This document shows, piece by piece, positions 1 to 11,600 of a stretch of DNA of 64,000 bases (positions within the stretch are counted from its first letter, which is position 1; every line of letters begins with the position of its first letter). The translations under genes were made by a program, and so were the position numbers. The notes beneath the pieces are model-generated. The model was given only the letters and a program-made list of their open reading frames with translations. It did no database searches and had not been told where the DNA came from. This DNA comes from Phytoseiulus persimilis (lineage: Eukaryota; Arthropoda; Arachnida; Mesostigmata; Phytoseiidae), in contig CM075104.1 of assembly GCA_037576195.1 (NCBI GenBank), forward strand, positions 26,056,211 through 26,120,210, written 5' to 3'.

Positions 1-3000
1 CTACGCGAAGATCGGTCTCAAATGTTAGACGTGAAGCGCAAAGAGGTTTCTGGCAATCGAAGCTACGAGTATTTCGGGGCTGCAAAAGAACTTCCGGGAG
101 TTCGGGCTTGAGCCTGCGAGATGCGCCCGTAAAACTCGGGGAGAGCTCAATGACGACGACGAAACGAATTGGGGCCGCTGTGGATCGACGCCATCTCGAG
201 ACGCGTCTCATCTTGGGAATCAGCTCAGGTGGGCTTGCAACTTTCCGGGAAAAACAGGGTGGCGATTGAGAATTTCCGACATTTGATGCACTCCCCTCGC
301 GTGATTATCGCGTAGTACTTTGCGAGCGTGCGAAAATGGATGGGAGCAACGCTCCGTCTAGCTGCCGCTTCGAAACCCTTTCGACACCCACTTGCAACGT
401 ACATACGGAATGAAATCGATGAATGAAGCCATTCTCCTCATCGCGCATCAAGATGGAACCCCTGTCAACGGGGCTACCGCGGCCTCGAGCCCGAATCGAG
501 CTGATGGCCAGAGACATTCAGGTGTGGTGTATCCATCAAGACGAAGGAACGGGATGATCCTTCTTAAGACGCATTTTCAGGCTTTACGTAACCCAAGTCA
601 CAGGCCGAAAACTCCATCAATTGACCGCGAAGCAAATCGGCTTCTCGGGTTTCCTCTTCAATTTTTTTTCTCTTCCCAAATCTATAACAGAATCTCTCGG
701 AAAGGCTCAGCCAAGATGAACTCTCTGAACAGCCTTTCAACTAAGTAAATCCATTTAAGCGTTTAAGAGATGCTCTCATTCTCCCTCTCTCAACACCGTC
801 GGCGGCGCCAACCGAAGACACCTTCGGGGAAGACTGCTGCGCGTTCGTCGAAACTTCTGTTGCGAGGATTGGTTCCCGATCACCGAAATTCTGAAATAGG
901 ATTCAAACTTTCCGAATGATGCCGAATAATGGACATTACACAAGGAGGAGAAGGAGGGCCAGAATGGATGCCGCCAGCTTTCTCGGTGGGTCGAACAGCC
1001 AGTCGGGCCAGAAGACAGCGATACAACGTCCGAAGAAACAAAAGAGACATCGATCAATTTAATGCTGCTCTACAGGAATAAATTGATATTCTCATCTGCT
1101 CCATTACACCACGAACTATCGACGATCGAGCCGATCCGAGCTTCCATGCGCTCCTGGATCTTTCGCTCATTCGGCAGAAACAGAAGCCGCACAATAGCCA
1201 ATGTATGTAACGTTTAGTCGCTCAATAAACCTTCGAAAAAGGCGGTAATTTTTGAAAACCTGCTGCAAGATATAGTTGTTGAGTCAGTCGTTTCCTTCTA
1301 GCCTACGGCAGCGGCGGCTAACATATCAAGCTTGCTTGTATTCCTCCAAGTGAGCGACGGCGGCGGCTGTCGCACAAACCCCTAATAGCGTTTCCTTTTT
1401 CTGTTTCGGCACAAAATATATTCAACATTTGAGAGAAACATTACAATTATTTCTAAAATGAAAGCAAAGAACGCTTACAAAGCAAGTCAGCCAGCCTGCG
1501 AAGAGCGCGACCGACCGACTGACAGAAATACGTTCGAGCAGAACCCTTGATGTCTTCGAAAACCGCCTCGCCTCGAGCGTTCGACGTTGTGGAAATCGTT
1601 CGCTCTCTGGAAATCCTTTTTCTTTTCTTCTTTCAAACTCACACCTTGAATTGACTGCACCAGCAGTAACAAATGTCCGACCGAATCACAAGTGCTCGTT
1701 GCGCCCGCTGTGATCCATTTAGGCGTGGATTGCGGACTCATTGCGCGTCGATTGCGGGTTGTTCATTCTCGGGAGACAAAGAAAACAACTGCAGCTTCCA
1801 AAGTGGAATGGTTTCTGGAGTATTCCGTCGCCGACAGGCTCAGCTTTCCATCCAGCTCTTGCATGGTACGATATAATGGTTTCGCACTTGACGCACCCCT
1901 CGCAGCAGTGATTCCAGTTCTGCGAAGTCCTCGGGATGCTGTTGGGATCAATTCTTCGTTGAGTTTACTGCACCCGAACAACTACTTCCCCCGGTCGTCC
2001 GGAGCGCGACCACCGCCAGGGACGTCGTTGTAATAGTCATCATCATCATTATTCAGTCGGGACACCATTATGTGTGCCCCCGGAGTTTGTCACAGGGAAG
2101 TTACTCGCGAAACGAACAACAGTGAAAAATACAAAACGCGTTTTAGGAAAAACCATCGAAAAACCATCAGCTGGCACTTAGCAATCGAGCAAGTGAGCCA
2201 ACGCATCGGCTACTTGACTGGATTCGGAGCCGACCGGCTCATCGGCTCAGCCGACGAAAAGACTGAAAATGAATCCGAGAGCGATGAGCAATCGAGTGAC
2301 CGGCAAACGGCAGCCAATCCAAAACATATTTTTTCCGTTCGATCGACTCGCCAAGCCAGCGAAAAACGAACGATTGGTGGGAGAACAACTCGACTTCGTG
2401 ACTAGAACAGCGGCTGCAGCAGCGGCACCGACCCGCCACTTCAAATGCAGTTAACCAGCCGAAGTAGCTCGAGCAGAGCCAGCAGAAACAACTGTCTCCT
2501 CGCACACCGGCTAAATCGATCCAAATGGAAAATCTTAGCACGCCGGTTCCGTCCGTAGCCATCGAACGCCAGTCGGGAGTCCGCCTCGACTGGTGTCGAC
2601 GAACGAGATCGCTCTTTTCCTAATTTCGGGTTTTGCTCCGATCCGGGAACGCTACGGCGATCTTCCCGACTCGGATCACTGGGAATCGCAAGGATCGTTC
2701 GGGGTCGGAATCGCCGACGATCGTGCCAGGCCTTGTGGTTCCACCTATTCGCACTCGCCCAGTACATGGAACCTGGCAGCCGCCGCATCGGACCAACATG
2801 TTCGTCGACTTGTTCATCTCAGAACAGCGATCCGGATGATCCCGGGCGGCGAAACGATCTTTCCAGCAATCGCTCCTGTTTCATTAATCGACAGCTTTGT
2901 TTTGGTCGTGTTGAAAATCGTCGGCGCATGATTCGAGATACAACCGAACCGGGCGGTTCGTTTTCGTTTGCGAACCTCGAGCCGATGTTTCTTCCAGACA

Positions 3001-4920
3001 TTTTCCATCGAAATTTCACTGGCCTCTCATTTCGGTCGCTTGTTGCGGCCCAAGATCGAGGAACAGAGGCAGTGTTTAATCGGTGCTCGATACATGCAGA
3101 CCTCGCTGTCGACCACCGGCCATGGTGGTCCAATCAGCGGACGACCGTAATGGTTCGACTGTCTCGGCTCGCTCAAGTCGTTCACCGAAGGATCAGGGCA
3201 GTTGTCTTCCTTTCATCGGACTTTACGGTGACAATTCGGTGGAGCCGACATTGTCGCATGTCGTACTTTCCCGGAGAGCTTGTCCGGGCTCAACTGTTCG
3301 ATTTTCGTTTCGGAGGCTTTATATCCCATAAGGAGCCCGCGGGTCGTGCGTGGATCGCTGACGGAATCACGTCCGGTTTTACCTCCTTGTTTCCTGCCAT
3401 GTCTATTCGCGTGCGCGGCGCTTCTCGGCGCTTGCCATGAGGAGCTTCCCCGGCATGTGGCGCGGACGTTGCTTGCCTGAGGTTGTTCGGACTTCTGCCT
3501 CAACCACGAGAGGGTGAGAATCGTGAACTACCCGGCAACCCGATCGATTTGTTTCAATGAGGTCCTGGAAATCTCCTTCAGCAAAAGCGTCATGGTCTTG
3601 GCCGCTCTTGAGACGTTTCGGGAGCGCCCCCGATCATAGGATTTTCAGGACTAACCCAGGAGAGCAAATCCTCCTTCGACTCGTTCGAGAAGGGTTGTTG
3701 AGCTCGTGGACCCCAGAGCCACATCTTGGCTCCATCGAGAGTCACTTCCAACCGTTCATTAAAGGGTCTGATTCCGAGCTCCGCTCCGCGGCGGATCTTG
3801 TTGAACTCCGGAAGCGGGACATTATATGCCAGTCACGACTGTTTTTCCTCGACTGGCAGCACGCACTCTCTATATATCGATCATCCTATCGATAAGAAGA
3901 AGTCGTGAGCAATTTAAAATCGTCCACGGTGCGTCTCCTGATGAGCGGTTTAAGAACGTCATCTCGACCTCAGGCCCCGCTTCCCAAGCGGGCCGATCAT
4001 CGGGTACGAGCGTCGTTTGAGGCTGGTCTTGATGTTCAAGATCTCCTGGATTTGACGACGCTTCCCAGATGAGCTGCCCCCGGAATCAAGACGATGTCCG
4101 ACTCTTCGTCGAACGGCGCAAGTGGTGTCAATCAAACTCGAGCGGCGCTCGCGTCGGAGTCCGCCGCCGTGCTTGCCTCCGACCACGGATTGTCGAGGAG
4201 GATCGAAAGAAACCCGAGCAAGAAGAGAGTGCCAGAAGTTCAATCGGGTATCGAACGCGTCGCCGTACCTCAGTATAGACGTTCTCCCAAGTTGAAATTA
4301 CAGAGAAATTGCTTTCGTGCGCGCGACACATTCTGATAGAAAAATTCCGACTAGTCAGAACCGGCGGTCGAGATCGATCGCACGACGGACGCGCCGTCAG
4401 CGACAACAGATCGAAGCGGAACGACGAGTGTTCGCTGATCAGCCGGCAAAGGAGGCAGCTCACACTTGTTGCTCTTCGGTCTCCGGCTCAAATCTATCGT
4501 TAACGAGAGAACCGGAGCCGCCGCCACCATCGCTGCTGCTTTCAGATCGAGCAAAATAAGAAAATGCTCAACAGCGAGCAGCACCATTGAAAGTCACACA
4601 AAAGAACAGGACGACGAGACGCTGCTTAGTACAGATCAAAAGCAAGCTGAGGAATCTTTTGATTGGGGCCGAAATTACGTCTTCTAAAATTTGTGGCGCG
4701 AGCGAGCGCATTCTTCATATCGTGACACAAAGACCATGACTGCGTCCACGAGTTTCGGTGCTCTTTTTTTTCTCGGCGTGGTTCGATGCAATTTCCAGGA
4801 TGGTTCACGAGCAAGACCCGAATACATCGACGATCAGAGCGAGAGAAACCGGCAGATTCTCGATCCGCGATTCAGATCATCGCAGGCCTCACAGCCATGA
4901 AACTCGTCTGATAAACTGAA

Positions 4921-5166
4921 TCAATTTTCACAGTTGGGTCGCTTCCTCCGATTGGCTGACCCCACGTGTAATTCTTCTTGCGCTCGTTCGACAATCTCCA
5001 ACACGCACACCGTGAGCTTCGTGCCGTCTGTGTTCCTTAGGGTTGGGGGGTGAACGGAGAAGAACCGAAAGTCGAGCAGTCCTTCAGGAAACTCGGGGAG
5101 CTCGGTCACCAGTGCTCCTGGAGCCACAACAAAGTATATCGGACGCATCGATTGAATAATGTACAA
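4921..5166 (-). CDS. Candidate exon or ORF of unknown function (81 aa)
   Basis: I do not recognise it. The segment from about residue 12 (PGALVTELPEFPEGLLDF) to about residue 70 reads like a folded protein, with alternating hydrophobic and polar residues. On the minus strand a good acceptor (GTGGCTCCAG) falls just before GALVTE, so it could be an internal exon rather than start at its own Met. No donor or upstream partner with matching phase was found. Confidence 0.22.
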   Translation of the reverse strand: MYIIQSMRPIYFVVAPGALVTELPEFPEGLLDFRFFSVHPPTLRNTDGTKLTVCVLEIVERAQEELHVGSANRRKRPNCEN

Positions 5167-5225
5167 AAATCCGCTTCATTGTATTTCATTCAAGAACGTT
5201 TCTAGCAGCTGAGCTGACAGCCTGT

Positions 5226-5423
5226 TCATCCGGACTCCGGCTCATACGGTTCAGTCGCGCGAGCCCGGAATCTCCCGAACCCGAAATGTAGCGAGTTCGG
5301 AATACGTTCTCGTCGATGCCAGTCTTCGAGAATGTACGAAGCTTCGCTGTTCGTCACAGACCCCGGAGTGTCATCTCCTCGGTAGGAGTGCGAGAGCTCG
5401 GGAAGCTGCTGATAATAGTCCAT
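5226..5423 (-). CDS. Candidate small ORF of unknown function (65 aa)
   Basis: I do not recognise this protein. It has a true ATG in a fair context (CCGGCATGG), begins MDYYQQLPELSHSY, and has a mixed, soluble-protein-like composition with a codon choice favouring C or G in third positions, similar to the PRDM exons. It lies in a minus-strand cluster with frames at 4921-5166 and 5797-6102. I could not join them with in-phase splice sites. It may be an exon, a decayed gene or chance. Confidence 0.22.
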   Translation of the reverse strand: MDYYQQLPELSHSYRGDDTPGSVTNSEASYILEDWHRRERIPNSLHFGFGRFRARATEPYEPESG

Positions 5424-5796
5424 GCCGGGGATTTAATTCATGCTTCAGAAGCCCAGTAGTGTCTCAAAAGCTCCGATGGATGTCGGTAGTGGATCACATT
5501 AGAACTGGAACGTGCAGAAGCGAATTCCATGTCGGCAAAAACCTTGCACGAGAACAGCGCTTCTCCAATCTCAGGTTGAACGGCGACCGATCATTAAAAC
5601 TTCTCTTTTCCAGAGCGCACTATGCTCGGAAAATACCACACGTTTCTCTTGTGATTAACTCCTAGTTTCACCTTCGAATATACTGTGTCTTCGAGCTTGC
5701 GTTCAGTCACTCGGATCCCGAAGTTTGTGTGCAAGAAATCTGCAGCGTGTTCCACTCCCGCGTCTGCGTGGTCTTCTACTCTTCGGAATGAACTTA

Positions 5797-6102
5797 TCAG
5801 AGTACTTCTGCTCTAAAGTTCCAGACGTTTGAATGGACCATTTCGACTGCGAGCTCGATAATGAAGTTTGCCCCCGCATGCTGGGGTCGCGCCATTTCGG
5901 TTCTTGCCTCCAGCACACGCCCCAAAAAAATCGTGACCATATGAACGATTTTTGGATTAAGAGCGTAATCAGTAGGTGAGCTCTCGGGCTGTCGCCATCG
6001 CTCGCGCTCTGGAATCTCATCTGAAACAACGCCTCTGAAGTGCTGATAGGTGATATGCTCGACCAGATCCTTCAAGATCTCGGTTGAAGAGATAGTCGTC
6101 AA
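5797..6102 (-). CDS. Candidate exon or ORF of unknown function (101 aa)
   Basis: I do not recognise it. It contains helix-like stretches (EILKDLVEHITYQHF; IVHMVTIFLGRVLEA) without low complexity. A second minus-strand frame (5703-6029) is open across the same bases, which weakens the case. Position and strand match the other two candidates in this cluster. Confidence 0.18.
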   Translation of the reverse strand: MTTISSTEILKDLVEHITYQHFRGVVSDEIPERERWRQPESSPTDYALNPKIVHMVTIFLGRVLEARTEMARPQHAGANFIIELAVEMVHSNVWNFRAEVL

Positions 6103-6872
6103 GCCAGGGGTCCCCGCAACGGGTCGGACTCGAGAGCGTGACCTAGGTGGTGCAGAGCGTTGAACACGCCTGCCTGAGCGACTTAGTGAGAGTCAACGGG
6201 CCTGGAAGGAATCTCCCGTTTTCGGCTCACTGATTCATCCACTCTATAACCTCCCAGTTGTCCATCGACTCTCGCCAGAAGTGCCGCAAGAAAATTTGAC
6301 AAACTCTGTCGTGGGAACGGCGGCTCTACTCGCTGCTGACACGGCTGAGAATCATATTTGAAGTTGCTTCGTGACAACGCAGGACCAAAACTTCAAGGTG
6401 TGGACGTATCCGGTCCTACTCTCAATCTAAGAATTACTCGTCAGAGGTTCCTCGGACCGAACGTCTCTAACTTTGGTGCAGAACATCGGGATTGATCTCC
6501 TCGCAAGACAAATCATCGAAGAAGCTGCCGCGGACGATATTTGTTCCTTTGTACCCTTCAGCATTCCCAGACGAGTGAATTTGGAGAAAAGCTGCGCACT
6601 GCTCACTCCTCAAATAGAACCAGGATGCTGGACCTTGCAGGAGTTCAGTATTTCCCGCGTTACAACGAAATTCGATGAGTTATCGCCGTCGCACAGGGAT
6701 TATTAGATGGTCACTGAGCATGCCAGTAATACTCACGGGAAGCGTTCTCCCTCTTCGTCGTACGGCCAATTTTGAATTTGAGTTGCCGTGCTCGTTCGCG
6801 GAATGATACCAGACCGACAGGAGGTATCGTCGTAATTCTGGCTGGCATCGTTCATTCGTCCACTGGCTTCGT

Positions 6873-6892
6873 CCGCTCGCTCGCTCGCTCGT
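6873..6892. repeat. (CGCT)n microsatellite
   Basis: About five CGCT/GCTC units, upstream of the PRDM gene. Confidence 0.85.
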
Positions 6893-8422
6893 CCACTAGC
6901 TCGCACTATTACACGCTTGGCTCGTTTAAATTAATTCTCGCCCCTATTATACCAGTGACTTCTGCTGGACAACGAACGGACGACATCAACCACTCAGAAG
7001 AAAACCAAAACACGAAGTCGGAACCTCAGTCAAGAGCGGCAGCCACAGAACGAATCGCCCGCAAACGTGGAAGAAGAAAAACTTTGAACGGAACATGGGT
7101 TAAACAAAGCGCGCTTCCTTATTCTGTGAGCAAATTAGCTTCATAGGTGTGTCCTGCCTGCGAGCTGACTTCTACATAACAACCCCAATTGTATCGTCGC
7201 TGGGAAACAATTTGCCATCGTCATTATGCGCTATGATATAATATGAGGGAGTCCGAGGTGACAAACATTGGCGAGCGTCCTGGAGGAGCGCAAATTCCAG
7301 CTCAGCGATGCTATATTTGTTGTCAATTAAATGGGAGGCGACGAAGAGGATGAAAACCCGCCGCGAATGACCGCGGTGATGAATATCGTTTATTCAACAC
7401 TACCATAGCGATCGCGGTTGAGATGATGACCGAGAGAGAGCAACGAGTCCTGGCTCGGCATCGACAGCGTCTAAATTACATGACGACATCGTTCGAGAAC
7501 AAATGCAGCAAACGATCAAGAGGATATCCAGGTGTCGAACTCCAGTGCGTACGTCATCCGCTGATGAAGTCGTCGTTGCCAAAGTGCCGATGCTCATGTT
7601 GCCGACATGGGTACGTTGATCTCAAGTGTAGTGAACAATAATTAAATTCCCACCGACAACACCATCAGTGACGACAACGACGCGACGTCGCAATTATGCT
7701 GCGCGTGTTTGTGCCTCTGTGGAGAAATTCTGTCGGAGATCTGCACGCGGCAGCCCCGTGATTCACTCGCCGGAGAGATCATCTCAACTCAAGCATCAGG
7801 TGCCATGAAAAAGAACGTTTCGCTAGCACCTCGCCGTCCCTCTGCACGTTTTTGTTCAGTGAGCCGAAACCTAGCATTATTCTTATCATCCAGCAGAAGC
7901 GCCGGCTACCGGTGGGTAAGGCACCGCCGGCGGAAAGTATCATATGTTACTGAAGGCGGAGTTTCTGTTTCACTCCTCCCGCCAGCGAGCGAGCGTCGCT
8001 GGTAGCGCGTCTGGTTCATCCAATGGGAGGGCTGAAGAGCCAGCCAGAGGGGCGGAGCGTGCTTCGGTGTCGTTTCGCCGACGTTTCGGTGCTGCTCGGT
8101 TGTTCCACTGCGTAACCAGTAGTGTACCAGAGCGCGGTGATGCTGCCGTACCGCCGATCGAACGACAAGATCCACATGCCTTAGTGCCGTCGGAACCAGC
8201 ACTCGGTCTTCAGCCACGACCGCTACCGTTTACCGCTGCTGAGACGTGGACTTGAACTCCTAGACCAGTGCGTCCGGCGAAATCACGGCTTTCTATCGCG
8301 CTCCATTTGCTTCGTGTTTTGAAGTCGCCTCAAGAGGACAACGACGATAGCCGGCGGCCGACTCCGCACGACAACCTGTTGATCTCAGACTAGTGTGACT
8401 GTACTGTGAACCGTTCAGCAGA

Positions 8423-8605
8423 ATGACAATGGAAATCTGTGTCCTCATCCCTCAGGAATTGATCCTAGGAGCGTCGTCACGTGACGAATCGGTTCTGTCA
8501 GTTAGGGCGAATCAGAGGTTCGGCAGATCGAAGCGGCTGCTACCGTTCCAAGGAACTGTTCGCACCGACAAAGTGGAGATTTGTGACCCGCTCGACGATG
8601 ATGAC
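8423..8605 (+). CDS. Exon 1 of the PRDM gene: start codon and N-terminal part of the PR domain
   Basis: It encodes residues 1-61, beginning [13 protein letters not shown] and including [15 protein letters not shown]. This matches the start of PR domains, where a rF-P-G-type turn is followed by an acidic stretch (here DPLDDDD). The donor is GAC|GTGAGT, phase 0, and fits the phase-0 acceptor at 18330. The genomic ATG is preceded in frame by TGA at 8396-8398, which supports this start if transcription is continuous there. An acceptor-like TCTCAG just upstream (about 8384-8389) could mean that the 5' UTR is itself spliced. There is no ATG-less alternative that extends the domain. Confidence 0.75.
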
Positions 8606-11600
8606 GTGAGTTTATTAGCCGAATCCTTACCGTGATCTTCGAAGGGTTCGCGTTCTAGTTCACTGATAGAGATATAAGTAGCTGAGTGAATCGTTCGGGG
8701 AAACGCTTCGGTGATGAACAGCCGAAACGATTGAGGACCGAGAGCAATGTTAACCCGAACGTGGAAATACTTTCCGTCGTGCTCCTTTCCGTGGAAGGCT
8801 CCCGGGAACCCAGAGCTCGGGAATATCGGGAGCGTCATCGATCACGACGTCTCCGTCTCAGAAAATCCTAAAAGCAATGAGCCCGGCTCGGGGTCAAATT
8901 TTCCGGTAAACCTGGGCGGACCAGATCACACGGGCTGTAGTTCCTCTCTCAGGATATGATCAAGGATCACTACCCATGTCAGTGATGAAGACCTCCACCA
9001 GAACGCTCCTCATCGCGCAGCGAAGACCCGGCCATGGACCTCCTGTAGTCCATGTCGCCAACCAACGTTGTTTCCATCGGGCAACGGCTCAATCGAACGA
9101 GAGAGCGGAGTGACCTTCTGATGTCGGTATTTCGGTAGAACGGCATAATATTCGCACGCACCGAACACGAAGCAATGTCTGCCAAGGAGAGAATCCATTC
9201 GTCCCTTTCATTTGCGGCATCGAAAACAATTCAGACGCGCCCGATGGTCAGGGATTCCAGCGCTACTTAACGATGGGGTGCACGAATTGACGGCATCGTC
9301 TCACTCACAGTTAGACGGGATCCTTCCTGTGGTACTACGTTATGGATGCCACTCGGATCTCTTTTTTTCATTCGCTTGATGTCTTCATTGTCACTTCGAC
9401 TTCTAATAGCTCTGAGCACGATATGGGCGTTGGAGCATCTTTCGTTCTGCAGCGAAAACGTCGCTCTGCTGTATTGATTTCGCTCTCTGTGAACCGGCAC
9501 TCAAAGGGAGAACAATTGTCTGCCTTCGGAATTCCGGTGCCAATAAACGATGAGGGGACATTTCTCAAATCGACATGGACGGCGGAGCTCCCTCGAGCGG
9601 GCGAATTCTGGAGCTCAACAAGTGGAAAAACAGCCTCGGCCAAGATCCCCCACGAGCGCCCTCGGCTAGCTCGACGCCCTCCTCCATCGGAGCCTCAAAG
9701 AGCTGCTCGTCGCGATGGACGATAATGAGATCTGAGAGCGCGAGAGAAAATTCGCTTCAGAAGCGAGAGTGGCCGGACTTCAGCGGCTAATGCCATTTGT
9801 ATTGTCTCGGGCTGACAGCTACCGATAGCTAATAGGCCATATTCGGTTCTTAGGTGGCCTTTGTGGTTTTAGCGGAATCACGAACTTCAACTCGTTGTGT
9901 TTCGATCGCGCGTTATCGACGACCGCTTTTCGACCGATTGTCTGTCCGAAATGTAATGAGAAGGCCTCCACGCAGGAGAAGAAACAGTCCGTCTTCGACG
10001 ATTGAGTCTTTTTCAGCTCGCTGAGCTAATTGTTCTTTCTTCTCTTCTGCGGCCGCTTCAGAGCGGCGACTGTCCGTTTGTGATGCACGGTCGATTCCTA
10101 CAATCTCTGCAAGTCGCTGAGCCAGCGAGATCAATCAATTTGGGAAACGGGAACCCTACGAGGGATCGACGGAAGTCCGCACACCGCGCCGTTCCCATCC
10201 CGCGACATCTGACCCGTCTAGACACTTGAACCTAAGGTCGAGTCCGGAACGCGGCTCTGAACCCTTCGTAAGAGGTCTTCGGACGCAATTGGGAAGCAGT
10301 CTGCTTCGAACGCTAAAACTCTCACGAGTATTCCGCGAAAACCTTTTTGGCCTATTTAACCACAGAATGCGAAATTCGCGGCCGTTTATCACAGGCTCGA
10401 CCGTCGGGGTTCGAAACGCCGACAGAGGGGCCGCCCAGATTCGCTTGTTCATCGATGATCTGAACTCCGCTGCACGTTTTGGGAGCGGATTTGAGCCGGG
10501 TGACATCGGCTGGCCGGAGCCCTACCTGGCTCACGAGGCACAACGGCGGACTTCCCCGGCAGAGACACTGCGTTCCTCTTGACTCGAATCACAGCAACGT
10601 CGAGGAGTGTCTGTTCGTCTGGCTCCGTCTTGGGCGTACTGCTCCGAGACACGATGAAGATCTACTCGAATCAATGAGGAATGATGTTCAAACCTCATAA
10701 GTTACTTTCGGAAAGGAGAAATAGCTTCTTTCAACTGTCGGCGCTCGATCGGCTATATTTCACTTGGCCTCAACGTCAGAATCCGAGCACGAAATCATCA
10801 GGGTTTTTGTTCCCGAGTGGGGTTCATTAATTTCCGCAGCGACGCGTTGGGTTGGGCCCGGCGGGAGTCCGGGCCCTGTTCGCGTCTCGATTTCCTCAGT
10901 CTGATCCTCTTCGTTTTCTTCCTTCCTGAATTTGTGTGTGTCGGTAAAACGACGAGCCGCGGCGCGACGGGCCGGTTTCGGTCGACCGACGGAAGGCGTG
11001 CTCTATGTTTTTTCATTTTACGTTCGCGTGGGCGGCAGGAGGAACATTTCGAGCGAGGCCGAGAAGGTTTGCTCCGTCCATTTATCCATGCCCGTTCATT
11101 TGGGTTCGTTCAAGACTGGGATCGGTGACGGCTCTGGTTGTGGTGTATTGTCTGGCAGTTTTCGTGTAGCGATCGCGCGCGTTTCCCGTGGAACCCGAGA
11201 TGCTAGATCGGTTCGGAGGCAGCCGAGAGGGCATTAAGATTCTAACGAAGTTTGCGCCGGGGAAGCGAAATTGTTGCGGCGCTGGGCTCAACCCGTGGAG
11301 TATTCTTTTTTCGGTGGTTATCTGCTGTTGTCGGTGGTGCTGATGTCGTGTTGTTCCATCCGGTGTTTAATTACAACGAGCGTCGTCAGCCTCTCAACTC
11401 AGCCGGCGTAATACAGGAGCCGAGTAACTGGTTGCCGGCCGGCCGGGCAGCCGACTCGAGGGCTGTCTTTTGGGCTTTTCGTCTTCGTCTCCTTACTTAT
11501 TTCTCTTCGGCTTGTTCTTCTGAGACGCCGTTCTCTTGACGACGACAGGAGCGAGCATCATCCTCCGGTAGCACCACCATCGTCAGTTCGTCTGTCCGTC

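Larger units (their letters stand above)
1..8422. other. Upstream sequence without a recognised gene
   Basis: Many open frames of 60-235 codons occur on both strands, but most overlap one another and have shadow-like composition. None shows a domain I recognise. The longest, 2733-3440 (+), is basic and low in hydrophobic periodicity, and I do not call it a gene. The part nearest the PRDM start (about 7,900-8,400) should contain its promoter and 5' UTR, but I see no clear TATA box. Confidence 0.4.
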
